From the NCBI GenBank assembly GCA_902702965.1, contig CACRXP010000729.1, forward strand, positions 119,824 through 183,823: DNA of 64,000 bases. The letters run 5' to 3'. Both the position numbers and the translations under genes were made by a program. How positions within the stretch are numbered: the first letter of the stretch is position 1; each line of letters begins with the position of its first letter. Positions 13,501 through 24,732 of the stretch are shown piece by piece. Origin of the DNA: Spirometra erinaceieuropaei. Taxonomy: Eukaryota; Platyhelminthes; Cestoda; Diphyllobothriidea; Diphyllobothriidae. The notes below the pieces were generated by a model. It was not told where the DNA came from. It worked only from the letters and a program-made list of their open reading frames with translations, and searched no databases.

Positions 13501-16500
13501 GGACAGTTCGACCGTCAATTCCGACGATATCCACTGTGTGCGCCAAGGCATGGGGAAGTAGCAACGGCGGATTGCGCTTGGATTAGTTTATAATGATATT
13601 AGATTTCCGCGGCATCTATCCCACTCTCTCCTTCTCTCCCACCTGGGTCCGGTGTCAAGACGAAGTCAAAACCGAAAGCAAGATCGGGCTCAGGTGGCTG
13701 GCGCGGCATGAACCCGAACATAAGCGTGCTACCACACACGCCTGGTCCGCGCACGATGCATCAGGGTTTCACACAAACAGCAAACGAAGACCGGCTCGGG
13801 TCTCAACTGAGTGGGAGTGTCATAAAGGCCACCTTAAGAAGGAATCATTGCAGCCTGATTCCGTCCTTAGGGAAGGGGTTAGTTATATCGTCAAGTGGTA
13901 GCCCTCTGTACAACAGCTTTTAACTCACTATAATAGATCCCGGCGTGTCAGACTACTTATGGTTGGTGAGTACACGCTCAAGGTCGACCTCGCTCCCCCT
14001 TCCCTCGCCTAGTCACCAGTTCACTGTCCGAGGGGGTCAGCCATCTGATGCGGGGATTGGGCGTGATGGCTGACAGAGCTAGAGTGTTCGACTGCGCGTG
14101 CCACACACACGAACTGGCCACAGGCACAACACATCAAGATTCCACACAATGAAGGTAGACTGTTCTGATTTCACGTGTAAGGGAGGGGCGAAATTGGGCC
14201 GGAGAACACAATTTCTGCTTACGTGATAGGCGCCTAGTTTGTGCCTGCGGTGTAATGTCGGACGTGTTTATGTGCGCTGCATGCATGGATGGGAAAGTGT
14301 GTGCTGATGTGAGTCTGTGGAGTATAGCGCAGGTCTTCATGGAGGCGCATGTGACCGAGTGGGCTCACGCGATGGCTGAATGTGCGAAGGAAAAGTGAGC
14401 AGTTGGGGCGTGGACGACGGGTGTATGTTGATGCTTCAGGCACTGTTTCGCCAGTCTCTGTGCGATGGACCCGCAAGGGGACGACCAGGCCGATGCGTGA
14501 TATCCATATGCGGCGGGAATGTGGCCAGGATAGGCTAGGAATTGCTGAGTCAGTTACGGTGGCCATGCTGCAAATGGTGGCCGCGCTGGTGGATAGGGAT
14601 TGGTAATGCTGGAGATTGAAACGTTATTGGATGTGCAAGGTGTGTCTGACGTGTCCATATCGCAGTGAATTCTACTGTCGTTCTACGCAGGTGACCAAAT
14701 AAGCCCATGAAGTAATTGAACGCGTGCGGACAGTGAAGGTGGGTGCGGAGAGTGTATTTCGGGGCTCCTGACACTGGTTCTTCGGCTACAGAGCGATGAA
14801 TTCGAAAATGACCGACTAGACCGATGTGTGAGGTTAATGTGCGATCGCAATGAGGACGGGTTGGGATCGAGTCCACATTGGTGATGGTGGGGGCGGTGGC
14901 GGTGAGGGTAGTGGTCAAAGTTACATCGGGAGTGTTCCCGCCGGTGGCAGGAGTGGGAGGTGGCGGTTGTCGCCGTCGCAGAGCTTGTGACAGAGATGAT
15001 AGCGGGCGGTGATCGACGGCGGCGGGGCATCAGAAGGGTAATCGCCGGTGGTGGAGGGTAATCTTCGTCGCGCACGCCGTGGAAGTGACTGCAGGGTTGA
15101 CAGTGGGGGTAGCAAGGGGGGTTTTTGTTGCACTCAATCCTTAGATGCCCGACAAGGTCGACCCGCGCGTGGAATGTTCGTTGGCAGCGTGGGCATGTGG
15201 GAAAGGGTTTGGTGTTGACGCTGTGAGGCGGAGGCGTTTAAGACTTGCAATCTGCCATTTTGGTCCTAGTAACTACGATCCGATTGGCTTCATAGACTGC
15301 TGCTCCAGTCTTCACTGCTCTTCTCCAGTTCAGTCGGAACTGGTTTAGGGCCCCCCAAGTCACCAGTTAAATTGCAACTGCCTGATGGAGATCTTCAGGA
15401 TGTCCTTGTAACGTCGTGTTTGTTGTCCTTGTCATCGAACAACCGTAATTAAGTCTCCATAAAAAATTTGCTTAGTTAATCACTCGTCCTCCATCCTCAC
15501 GAATTGGTCGCTACAGTTCAGCATGGTGTGAGGACTCCGGTCCGTCCCAAGACTTCCGTGTCGGAGATCCTGTCCTGCCACCTCAGCTGTGGGATTCTTC
15601 AGAGATAGCTGAGGTGGAAGTGACTGAGTTTCCACGCTATACAGCAGTGTCGTCAAGATGACAGCTTTTTACATCTTCAGTTTGATGTTGAGTTGGAGAC
15701 CGTGACAATTCCACAAAATCCTGCAGCTGGCCGAAAGTCTCACTGGCTTTGGAGGTCCGGTTGGACACCTCGTCGTCGATTTGAATGTTGCCTGAGTGTG
15801 CTGTCTAAACAGCACATAAGAGAAATGAAGAATATGCACACCGTACTTCAGTGAAAATCGGCATTTTATTGGCTCGCAACTCAATATAATTCTCAGAAGG
15901 CTGGCGCATGAGGATGAAGAGAACGAAATCAAAGCTTTCTGACAGCACAGACGCCAACAGAGTCAGGTATCGTCCATGCCGGCACAAAACGTGAGGACAG
16001 TTCCTGGTGTCGTTCGTATTCTCCGACATGAACAAAACAGTTTGAGGGCACGTAAGCAAAGAAGATTGACAGTTCAACCGTTGCATACGACGATGTCTAC
16101 TGTGTGTCTCGCAGGTCTGTGGATTCGGGACGGCGGCTTACGCGTGAATGTTTATGGCGATAACCGACTTGTACAGCGTCTGCCACACACCTCCCTCACC
16201 CTCCTGAGTCCTGCAGAAAGACAGAGTCGGGACGACGGAAGGCGGGATCGGGCACAGTGGATGACAAAGCCAAAAATCCCGTCTATTCTTGCCACATACG
16301 ATCTGGTGTTCGCACAATGGGTCAGGTTTTCGCAAAAACCAGGAGACTCCATTTAAGTGTGAGTGGCATAGAGGTCACCTTCAGAAGGAACCTGTGAATC
16401 CGTCTCTACGTCTCGAAAAGATCGACTTACCCACTTGGTTGGCGGCCCTCCAAGTCGCGAATTTTAGTGCATCGTGATAGATTCATGCGTGCTAGATTTT

Positions 16501-18918
16501 TTCGGAGTAAGAATGCGATTAAGTGCCGTGGGGCGGAGTCACCAGGGTCGACCTCTCTCTCTCTCTTAGTTACATGTGCCGGCCCACTGTCTGAACCGAT
16601 CAGTTGTCTGACGCCGCGATTGGTATAAGTGGCTGGTGCAGCGCGAAGCCCGTACCTAGGCGTGCTGCTACACTACCCCATATATGTGACATTTGTTGTG
16701 GGATGTGCGGACTTTAACCAACGCGCGCCGTGACCCAATCTGGTCCTCGCAGATGCTCAGCACATCTTTAGCGGGACCAGTTACGGAGGCCTACTGATGA
16801 AGGCCAGAAACACAATCAGAGTCATGCCGAGACCTTCACATGACCACTGGCCGATAATAAAAGAAATCATGTAGCATATTAACCGTGGTAGCGTTACTGG
16901 CGGCCGTTTGATGGGTAAAGACCGATTAAGCGAAGGATGATCCCCGATAATGAGTGCAACACAAAATAAATCAGCTTATTCACCTTAGATGTGCAGACTG
17001 CTTGAATGGCCATCCCTCTGACACAAAACACTCAAAAATTGGCAAGGAAGAGTCTGTTGTCGTTTAGGACGTGACTCGAGTCGAGTACTGAAAAAACAAA
17101 TGCCATGTCAGTGTTGACAAGCGTCCAGGGAGATGCTAACTTTGTCAGAAGACAAAGTGCCAAAAACGCCTAAAAAACTAGGCGAGAAATTAGGCAAGCA
17201 ATCAAAAACGTGCACCAACACCCGACCGGCGTAAGGGCCTGACGTTTGGTAGTACAGCGTATGATTAGATGCTCACACTAAGGCTAAACACTTTAAAATA
17301 CAAATTGGGTATACTTGGATCCAAACTAACCCAAAAATAGTTGGACTCAAGCGCTTGCCTTGGCTTATTCTTTCTCAGAGCAGGAAAATCTTTCATAAGC
17401 GACTTCCGCAACAATAAACGGAAAACAAAAAGAGCGAGGGAGTCGAAGTTGTTCTTAGTTGTTTAACAATTTTAAGCTCCAACAATTTAGTTAACCGACG
17501 ACAGCAATTAGTCAAACGTCTCTTTATTTTAATTGCCTGATAAACAAAATTTAGTAGAAGTCCCACAGTAGACAGATCGTACAGGGAGGACGCAAAATAT
17601 ACTGGACAAGAAGGAAATGACTTCACAGAGCACCATAGCACTGAAAAACTGTGTCCCAACCCAGTATGTCGATTCCGCCCACCTCGGATCAGTAGAAGAA
17701 ATGAATGAATCTTCATAGGTTCAATTTGATCAATGAAGACCTCAAAGCTTGCCTGCTTGACAACGATTACAATCGGTTTTAAAATGAAGGGTTTTGTAAA
17801 AAAAAATGTAACTGTATTGGTGATAGCAAAAAATGGTGTACGCATCCAATACCCATGACAGCTTGACCCCGCATGTGACATCCTGTTCGTGATCCCTTCT
17901 ACCAATGGGTAAAGTAGATTGCCCTGAGAACCCAATCAGATATTAGTGCGCGAGCACCGTAGGTAAAAGTTGATTGATGATTGAAATTCCGAAGTTAATC
18001 AAACCCAAAACCAAAAACGCAACTATCTAAGACCGCGCAAACGTGTATCAGATAATATGATGCAAAATGTAATCTGGTGAACTGGAATGTATAAAAGCTA
18101 GTCACAAAATACTTACGCCAACTTGTAAATTCCCACTTGATTTCCATGTAGAAGTCTGGAGTCTCCTTGAGGTTGTTCAGTAAAGAGGTGATTAGTTTGG
18201 CCTGATTCTTAAGCATGTGAGAGTCGCGGTGTGTAAGCACTAGTTTGAGGAGTTCGGGATCACCTGTGCTAATCGCCTCCTGGGTTGCTATGGCGGAGAA
18301 GAACATTCACAGGATCGTTTGAACGCGGAATACCAAAATATGTTTTATTAAAAAGCGAATATTTTCATTGTTACTGTACAGTTATTTCTAACGAGCTGAC
18401 ATGTAATCAATAGGGTTTTCAAAGGCTTTGCCTATCATCCTTATCAAATAAACTGAAATAAACTGAAAGTGAAACTGAATATAAGCTAAGTTATACCCCT
18501 TTCATTTATTCTGACCATAGATATCGAAAAACTGAATTTTGTTCTCTCAGAAAATCGCACGGGAGATGTGAATTTGGCTACTTGTCATCAAAAATGATCA
18601 GTTGCATTATACTGTAATGCTTCAAGTTTTGAAGACTTGGATACGTACCTGACCAGTAGTCCTTGCCCTTCACACACGCGTTAGCACCATGTCGAAGGAG
18701 GACTCGAGCGGACTCGAGGTGGTCAAGTACGATAGAGAGAAGAAGTGGTGTGCGTCCGTGGGGATCGAGAGCCTCGATGTCATACTGATGACAAAACAGT
18801 GGCAAGAAAGCAAGTCAGGTACCTTCTTCTGGAGAAGCAGCTCCTCTAGGGCGAGGTAATCGTTTAGCCATGCGAAGTAATGGAGAGGATACTTCTCGGA
18901 AATTTCTGTTTCCAACAT
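1572..18918 (-). CDS. ANKRD13: Ankyrin repeat domain-containing protein 13 family, eight exons (3' end not seen)
   Basis: Exons: 18918-18823, 18784-18649, 18287-18117, 11442-11296, 9310-9097, 7179-7113, 4332-4126, 1848-1572. Every junction is GT-AG and keeps phase, giving 438 codons. Residues 9-100 carry ankyrin repeats (KYPLHYFAWLNDY, DPHGRTPLLLSIV, EAISTGDPELL). The ANKRD13/GPCR-chaperone domain follows: FYMEIKWEFTSW, PLVSRMCPSDVCRVWK, SKSGIWGWRSDR, TLRRTEHLTEDD, GRPKVMTAKLKTYKAHLYLCEEYP and related blocks near residues 125-438. Family members act on endosomes or in the ER, handling ubiquitinated receptors or GPCR folding. The start at 18918 places the usual short N-terminus before the first repeat; TTTTGACAG just upstream could be a cis- or trans-splice acceptor. 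The last exon ends in phase 1 (GT at 1571-1570), so more coding lies leftward; ubiquitin-interacting motifs were not seen. Confidence 0.9.
1849..4125 (-). other. ANKRD13 intron 7
   Basis: A 2.3-kb intron between exons 7 and 8, bounded by donor GTGAGT (4125-4120) and acceptor CTTCCAG (ending 1849). I recognise no repeat or nested gene; the open frames at 2871-3182 and 3436-3702 on the plus strand have no family signature. Confidence 0.6.
4333..7112 (-). other. ANKRD13 intron 6
   Basis: A 2.8-kb intron from donor GTGGGT (7112-7107) to acceptor CCCATAG (ending 4333). A short motif cactgat(c/t)tatcctgat(c/t)tc occurs near 5137 and 5431, with atcctgatttc again near 5990, suggesting an old dispersed repeat. 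No nested gene was recognised. Confidence 0.6.
7180..9096 (-). other. ANKRD13 intron 5
   Basis: A 1.9-kb intron with donor GTAGGT (9096-9091) and acceptor TTGTAG (ending 7180). It holds a short SINE-tail-like motif (accagaaatggtcattccagtgtcc, near 8129-8153) that recurs near 10845 in intron 4 in slightly different form. The minus frame at 8626-8991 is open but unrecognised. Confidence 0.55.
9674..9895 (+). repeat. Dispersed repeat B (second copy at 24733)
   Basis: It begins with gtctacaacgatcgcttctcaactct, near one 62-bp unit of the tandem array at 24733-24916. It continues with a tail (cgaaataatcgtgtcgga, cagatgctttgggtcc, cacccgat) that also follows that array. The two loci therefore share about 220 bp. 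Confidence 0.6.
10035..10148. repeat. GGA-rich microsatellite running into a 73-base gap
   Basis: The tract ggaggaggagg with small interruptions runs from about 10035 to 10075. The unknown bases occupy 10076-10148. The gap is probably an unresolved extension of the repeat. Confidence 0.8.
10262..10338 (+). repeat. Two-copy tandem repeat of about 38 bp
   Basis: Two adjacent copies of the unit attggcgagNgttggacaa(a/c)ccgggag(t/a)aatgtagga are visible. It lies inside an ANKRD13 intron. Confidence 0.65.
11985..12055 (-). repeat. SINE tail fragment
   Basis: The minus strand reads attttaaagttgggtcag then tatgaatta, matching the sequence that follows the tRNA-like heads of the SINEs at 12217 and 12975. 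No tRNA-like head is present in this copy. Confidence 0.45.
12217..12345 (+). repeat. tRNA-derived SINE (plus strand)
   Basis: The head is tRNA-like. It has an A-box-like segment (taactcaggtggctagagcg) and a perfect B box, ggttcgaatcc, at 12280-12290. The acceptor-like ends (ggggcctc / gagacgcc) pair at only about six of eight positions, so it is not a functional tRNA. After the head comes a tail, cgcagttgggtcaatatgaa, shared with the neighbouring copies. Confidence 0.65.
12835..12975 (-). repeat. tRNA-derived SINE (minus strand), inverted partner
   Basis: The minus strand gives a tRNA-like head with cgtggctcaggccgttaggg and a B-box-like ggtacgaacccc. It then has the shared tail cacagttgggtcaga. 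It faces the copy at 12217 across about 500 bp, so the open frames between them are SINE-derived at their ends. Confidence 0.6.
13505..15960 (-). mobile_element. C2H2-finger LINE, 3' half (RT C-terminus, zinc fingers, 3' tail)
   Basis: Read on the minus strand, 15930-15250 gives the decayed RT C-terminal region (HGLQLNIKLKM, then RRYKDILKISIRQLQ, then WRRAVKTGAAVYEANR, a typical end of this LINE class). From 15240 to 14130 there are degenerate C2H2 fingers with linkers: CPRCQRTFHARVDLVGHLRI, RIGLVVPLRVHRTETGE and SHRVSPLGHMRLHE. From 14110 to 13505 comes repeat A in reverse complement. Many stops and frameshifts make it inactive. It lies in ANKRD13 intron 3, in the host-gene sense orientation. 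The order RT-fingers-repeat A recurs at other loci, so repeat A is inferred to be the 3' UTR. Confidence 0.8.
16085..16700 (+). repeat. Dispersed repeat A, solo copy
   Basis: It starts with the family's opening block, an acgacgatgtctactgtgtg variant, and has gtgagtggcatagaggtcacc and cttcagaaggaacc in the middle. It ends with the tctctctctcttagttac region shared with copies at 13990 and 46700. No finger sequence adjoins it. Confidence 0.6.
18395..18485 (+). repeat. 3'-tail fragment of the CR1-like LINE in ANKRD13 intron 2
   Basis: The blocks agggttttcaaaggctttgcc and aaataaactgaaataaactg correspond to aggtttttcaacggctatgcc and tcaataaactgaattt at the 3' end of the LINE at 21340-22880. A short, 5'-truncated piece of this kind is what target-primed retrotransposition usually leaves. 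Confidence 0.6.
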
Positions 18919-21339
18919 CAGTGACTTGTTTGGTAGTTTCTGTCAAAATATCGACACAAAAGTCAGGCAGGATCAGTAAAAGCTAAAGCAGAAACGGTAA
19001 TTGTCGGAAAGTGACGTCATGACAGCAGTGAACCTAGTGTGAGTAAGTGGTTGACGAAAAAGAAACTGTGTGCTATGCGAAACACAAATGACCGAACAAG
19101 GCGAAGGTTCTGCTATGTAATACAACAATTAAACTGCCTAATAAAATTTTAGATGGAGAAAATTACCGGAAGAAATCGGCCAAAAATGCATAGGGAGCAA
19201 AATTTTACAGAAAGTCAACGAATGTTTAAATTAACCTTAAATAAAAAGTAACGCATTGATGTCTCTGGGGTGTGAACGCATTGTATGTTATGAATATGCA
19301 TCGTAAAGTCACAAATACAGCAGGCCCTTTTCTAGGTCAGTGGCAACCCTTTCGGACTATTGTTATGCACGTACTTGATTTGATGGAAAGTTGTAGAAAG
19401 AAGTGTTCAATAACACCAACCACTTCGCGATTTGCCAGAGGTCCTTTTTCTCCAGTAATTCTACTTTCCAGTTTTTAAAGTGAAAGTACGATTAGAGCTG
19501 TGCTAACGATAGTCTTCTAGATAGAATTTCAGAAATGGACGAAACTGTAGACGTTTTCCTAAATTTCGCACGGTTGAGGCGCCTTCTGCAAACACCCATC
19601 AGGAGTGTCCTGTTTTTTAATTTTCGAAATTGGCGGATCTGAATTGTTCCATTTCTATGACTACATTCTTAGGAAGATTAAAGGAGCATGTTGCAGGACG
19701 GCTGAATTAGGATTAGCTCGTTTTTGATTAGCGTTACACACGAAAAAGCTGAAACAGTGTAAATTTCCCTCCAAGAAGCGGGGAAGAATTTGGGCTGTGA
19801 GAGGAAACGCTTGTAAATAGCTTATAGGAATCAATCACTGCCTGATGGTGTACGTTAAAGGATGTAAAATATAGTTTCATTATTTAAAGACCGTTGAATA
19901 GAACTGTAAAAACAAAACGATACAGGCACAGAGACGGGAGCAGATAGGGACGGTATGAGATAACAACGGCCAAATCTAGTGTCGACATTATGCAAAATGA
20001 GCAGGCTAAGGCCATTTTTGACAAGATTTTTGTTAAAATACCCGAAAAGTAAAGTAAATCAGTAGTCCGTTCAAAACGAATGGGGACATTTGACGTGACA
20101 AAACTGCCAAGAAGCAACCAAATTCACTTGAATGTGGGTTTAAACGGTTAATTAGTTTACGAAGTGTTAAATGCAGAAGAGCCGTGTCAAGAAAATGCGG
20201 ATTGAGTCGAAAATCTTCAGACATCTGAAAAATAAAAATGACTAAGAGGACTTGCACTTTTGTGATATCCTTGACCTACGTTTGCCGTACTACGCTAGCG
20301 TATGCTAGCTGGACTGCTCCGCAGTGACTAAATTAGCATTGAAGACGAAAGGGCTGCGGGACAGGGACCAAAAAGCAAAATACACATCTTATTCGGCGTA
20401 GAGTAAAACTTGTCAGCGAGGAAGCGCTTCTATTGACGCATAATAGACGGCAAGTCACCTACCGATCAGGAGTGTAAATAATACAGTATCAAATATTTAT
20501 AGGAACGGTGAAGACGGTCATACTGGACTCTCAAGTTTAAAATGAAAATTTGGCAAAAGATGTTTGCTCGGAGTAAATAAGAATTGCAACAATCCCGTCG
20601 CCCTCACCCAGTAGTCCTCACCAATGACAGGCTCCGTAACCAACAATTTGACCGATTAGGTTTGCCTTGAATGAAGATTTAAACAGGCAGTTTAAACGAA
20701 AACGAAACTCAATCATCCAGAACATGCGCAAAAACTTTTTAAATTCATGCAGTTTACCTTTTTGATGTATAGGGATTTTCTCTGCACTAGACCTGCAACG
20801 CAGCGTTTTATGCTACGTATACCCTGCACCTGAAGATGTTGAGAAATTGTGGTGCCACATAGAAAAATCTGATGCTTCCTAGAATGAAATTTCTTGGTTA
20901 ATTTGTCTCAGTTTGCATTGGTGACTGTGAAGTTCTTTCCTCCATGTTCGCTGAAGGATTACTGGACTTAAGCTCGTAGGCCATATCTCTAGAATTATCG
21001 TGGACAATAAAAGCCTTCAGTTATACTTCCGGTTTCACCTTCCGGTATACCGGTTGAGAGTTTGCTCAGCAAAAAATTGCAAATCATTCCTTTACAAATT
21101 ACCGTAAAAAATTAAATGCTTCGGGTAACCACATTGTAGGGAGCCGTGAAAGACTACTGGAACACTTCAACTCGATGGTTAAATGAATCATTGATCTTGA
21201 CTCTCCATTCAGACTCATGAAAATAAATAACCAGCCGCACTGGATGAGCCGATGGTTACAAAGCTTTTTTTAGGGAAAAAGTGTGAAACAGTTTTCGACC
21301 AAAGGAGAGTTCCGAGCTCTTATATGAGTGCAACCGACA
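18919..21339. other. Unassigned region upstream of ANKRD13
   Basis: This 2.4-kb stretch is AT-rich. It should contain the ANKRD13 promoter and 5' UTR, but I could not place a TATA box or a first non-coding exon. The minus frames at 19884-20257 have no signature. Confidence 0.4.
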
Positions 21340-22880
21340 GGGGGGTGTGTGTAAGTGTGAAGCTAAAAGACCACCAAGAAAATATGAGCTATGTATGCTG
21401 CAGAACTCTTCGGAGCATCTGAAGATCCTTTACGGCTTCAAAAGTAGTAGCAAAAGAAGTTTTTATCTCAAATCTCAAATAGGAGTAATGGAGATAGAGG
21501 ACCAAATGGAGGCGTCAGCCCTCTCTAGCTTCTTTTAGACGGTATTCACTCATGAAACTAATCCTCCTTCTCTCCTTTACCCAGATTGACAACATATTAG
21601 ATCGTTTGCATTGAAAGACAATATACATTTCTCGCCCAAATAGATAAGGACAGACCGACGCCGACTGATGCTTGCCAAGTCACCTGGTGCAGATAGAATA
21701 CACCAACTTGCCCTACGAGAGTTGGTTAACGTACTGTACTCGTCGCTGTCTGTAATATTTCAAAAGCCTATGGAGGGAGATGAACTGCCGGAGAAGTTAA
21801 AACTTCCTTTATTTACCCAATCTACAAAGGAGGCTTCAGGCTGGTGTCCGAAAACTACCGCTCCTACAGTTTAGCCCGCATTTAATTCAAGGTCACTGGA
21901 CAACATATTAAGGGACATTTAATGATGCATATGGAGCGGAGGAACCTATTAGATGCCGTTCAGCACGGATTTCGTCGTGACCATTCATGTCTTACGAGTA
22001 GCCTTTGCTCACAGGGAAAATGTACAAAAGCAAAAGACCAGTGCAATTCAGCTGATGCCATCTGCCGAGACTTCAAATATGCGTTTGATAGCGTGCCTCA
22101 TGGGTGACTCCTACAGAAGACTACGTGGTCAATATTTTTAAGCGAATCGAAACTTTCTTTTCAAGTAAGCCGCAAAGTTTGATTGTTGTTACCATTGCAC
22201 CCGAATGGGTGCTAGTTGAAAGGGGCATTCCATAGGGTTCGGTCTTGGGTACTCTCCTTTTTCTCATCTATTGTATATGGCATGATGTATTGTATGTAGT
22301 ATTCAGGCATGGCGCCCCTGGATGAGGCAAGATTGCACTCTCTTGGAGAAGGTGCAACGAAGAGCGACTAAACTAGTCGGTGGGCTGAAGAGCCTACCTC
22401 ATGAAGAACGGATAGAAAGGCTCAAACTTTTTCCTCTGTCTTATAGGCAATACATAGGGGTCATGAGCATGGTCTTCAAACTTGTCAGGGGAGTAGACTG
22501 TGCACCCAAATTTCTTGAACCAGCACAAACAACAAATCTCCGAGGTTCCAGATATAAACTGAAGATCAGGCGCTTCAAGCTTAAGGTGCGGGCCCATTTC
22601 TTCTGCCACCGGGCGATTGAGGATTAGAACACACTACCTGATTCACTTGTCCTGGCGGAAATCGTTGAAACATTTAACCGAAGATTTGATGGTATTTTAT
22701 ACGATGGCCATGTATTTACTTCATAAGAAATGATAAAATGCACCCGTATATCTACAAAAGCATAAGTATGCTTTTTCAGTTTGTGTCTGTAAATAGGTTT
22801 TTCAACGGCTATGCCCATCTCCCTTAAATATTCACGCATATTATTCACTCAATAAACTGAATTTAACTTCAACTTTTTAG
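21340..22880 (+). mobile_element. CR1-like LINE, internally deleted
   Basis: Fragments of a CR1-type reverse transcriptase are readable through frameshifts. KSPGADRI and LRELVNVLYSSLSVIFQK begin at 21668, and HMERRNLLDA and AFDSVPHG lie near 21925-22105. The GSVLG...LLFLIY region is near 22240-22270. The text then jumps to QAWRPWMRQDCTLLEKVQRR at about 22308, so the stretch that should hold the catalytic YADD motif is missing. The C-terminal part (KLVGGLKSLPHEERIERLKL) is open to 22627. A 3' tail ending in tcaataaactgaattt closes the copy near 22865. Stops and the deletion make it dead. Confidence 0.85.
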
Positions 22881-23619
22881 GCGACTTTTTGCAACTTCAT
22901 AAAGCTTTCCATTGGAAAGATCCCTGCCGAGCTAAACAAGAGCAGTCCGGTCGTAAGACCTAAGGTCTGTAGATAAGTTGTTTGGTCAACCTGATCGAAT
23001 ATCAAAGGTTTAAGTCGAATTTTTGGAAAAAAACTCTGTCGATTTCGAGATCCAGTAAGGAAATAAGTCATGGTCAAAGCTTTTAAAAGGTCCAAGGGAT
23101 GACAGCGATGAAGGTAAGCATGCTGGACGAATAAGTAAAGCAAGAATGCTTGGTCCCCGACCAGGAACATGGACAACTCGTTTCCCATACTGCGATCAGA
23201 TGACGGGAAGCAGAGCTGTCCGGGAAAAGCGAAGCCATTCATATTTGTGTGATATCTTAAGTCTACATCAATTGCCGCATAAATGGTCTGTGAAAGACAA
23301 ATATCAAAATCTTCACCGACGTATGAGATAGTGCAAACGCAATCAGCGAGTAGAAAATGCTTGGTGTTCTGTCAAAACTCGAAACTAATAGCCCTTTTAC
23401 ACCTCATAATTAGTTGACAGCTTCTAGGCGGACATGTGTGTGCTTGTGCCGCGTACATGTAAGCTGCACTGTGCCGCCTACCTCGACGACCATTTCAGAC
23501 GTATGGCCAGCCAGGAAGAGAGGACTCGAAAACACTTAAGCGATCCGATGTCCATGTTTTAGTAAGAAGATCCATATCTGGGCAGCGGATAAACAGCATA
23601 ATTTAAGACGAGGGTGATA
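22881..23619. other. Unassigned spacer
   Basis: A minus-strand frame of 121 codons (22877-23242) is open but shows no motif I recognise. No repeat was identified here. Confidence 0.35.
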
Positions 23620-24732
23620 GTTCGGCTGTCGCCTGCGACGACTTCCACTACGTGCCCCGTAGAGCTGAGTCAGCACCACTGACCTGCGTTTGAATTAGTT
23701 TATATCTTGGGAGACTTACGCAGCATCTTCCGCATTCCCCTGCCCTCAGCCATAAGGCAATGTCAAGATGGACGACAGTGGCCATGGACGCGGTGGTGGA
23801 TAAGAATAAACGACACATGACCTGGCCCTACAGCATACAGCATTAATTTGTGGGGGTTGCTCACATCTTATGTCAGTAAGAGCTCCATGTGCTACGATAG
23901 GACCCCCACGGGTCTTGAAGAAAATTTATTGGTATTATTATAAAGGCCACATAATGAAAGAACCATTGAACCTGGCTCTCATCCCTCAAGTCAGTCACTC
24001 CACGTATACACAGTATTGACCAAGAGGACCAAGTTATCCCGACAGTTGGTAGCTACTCAAGCCATGACGTTTAGCACGTTGTGGTGGGCTCAAACGTATC
24101 AGATTTTTTCTGATGAGGAAGGCACTAATGTGCTGTGGGGATGGATGGCCTAGTGCCGACGACACTCTACCTTCCCTCTCCCGTGCACCAGTCGACCATC
24201 AGGGCTTGTCAGTTGACTGATGATGCGATTGCTCGCAGTGAGTGAGCTTGACGCCCCGTTTACGTGTGTTACACACAACCTGATCACCAACTCGTGTACC
24301 AGAATAAACCATGAGACATGTTCCCCGCATACGTGGGATGTGCGTGTTCTGCTATATGTGATGTTGTGCTCGCCATGCGGACGATGACGAAACGGATCGA
24401 GTGCTAGCTACCAGAAGGAAGTATGATTGTTACGGGGTGTGGCGCGTAGTGTGGAAAGGGTTTGTCTGTGGCCTAGAGATGTGTATGTGGTCCGGAAAGA
24501 CAAGGGTTGATGGTGGGTTTTGGAGGGCTGTCTTATCGAAAACTTGCATGCGGCGCATGTGGTCGAATAACTCATGTGATGGCCAAATGTCCTTGCGCAG
24601 CATAAGTGAGTGAGGCGTGCGCGATTGACTTATGTCAGGACTCCAAACACTGCCATGCCAGCCATGGTGTGACGGATTCTCGAGTGACCGAACTGACCAA
24701 TGCGGGATAGGAACTGTCTAAGCGGATTTTAG

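Larger units (their letters stand above)
11443..18116 (-). other. ANKRD13 intron 3, 6.7 kb, packed with retroelements
   Basis: Donor GTAAGT at 18116-18111 and acceptor CCTTTTGTAG ending at 11443. It contains three tRNA-SINE pieces (11985-12975), a C2H2-LINE 3' half (13505-15960) and a repeat A copy (16085-16700). A 180-codon open frame at 17393-17935 (minus) shows no signature I recognise; its composition suggests chance or a decayed element. Confidence 0.7.

Noticed and set aside
14134..15133. Host zinc-finger gene
   Set aside because: The fingers are decayed, lie downstream of RT text on the same strand, and recur at other LINE copies; they belong to the retrotransposon.
16788..16820. CTGATGAAGGCCAGAAAC resembling a hammerhead core
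   Set aside because: There is no room for stem II between CUGAUGA and GAAA and no stem I partner.
17393..17935. 180-codon minus-strand frame in ANKRD13 intron 3
   Set aside because: No motif, no splice signals of note, and composition typical of AT-rich non-coding DNA; kept only as a remark in the intron entry.
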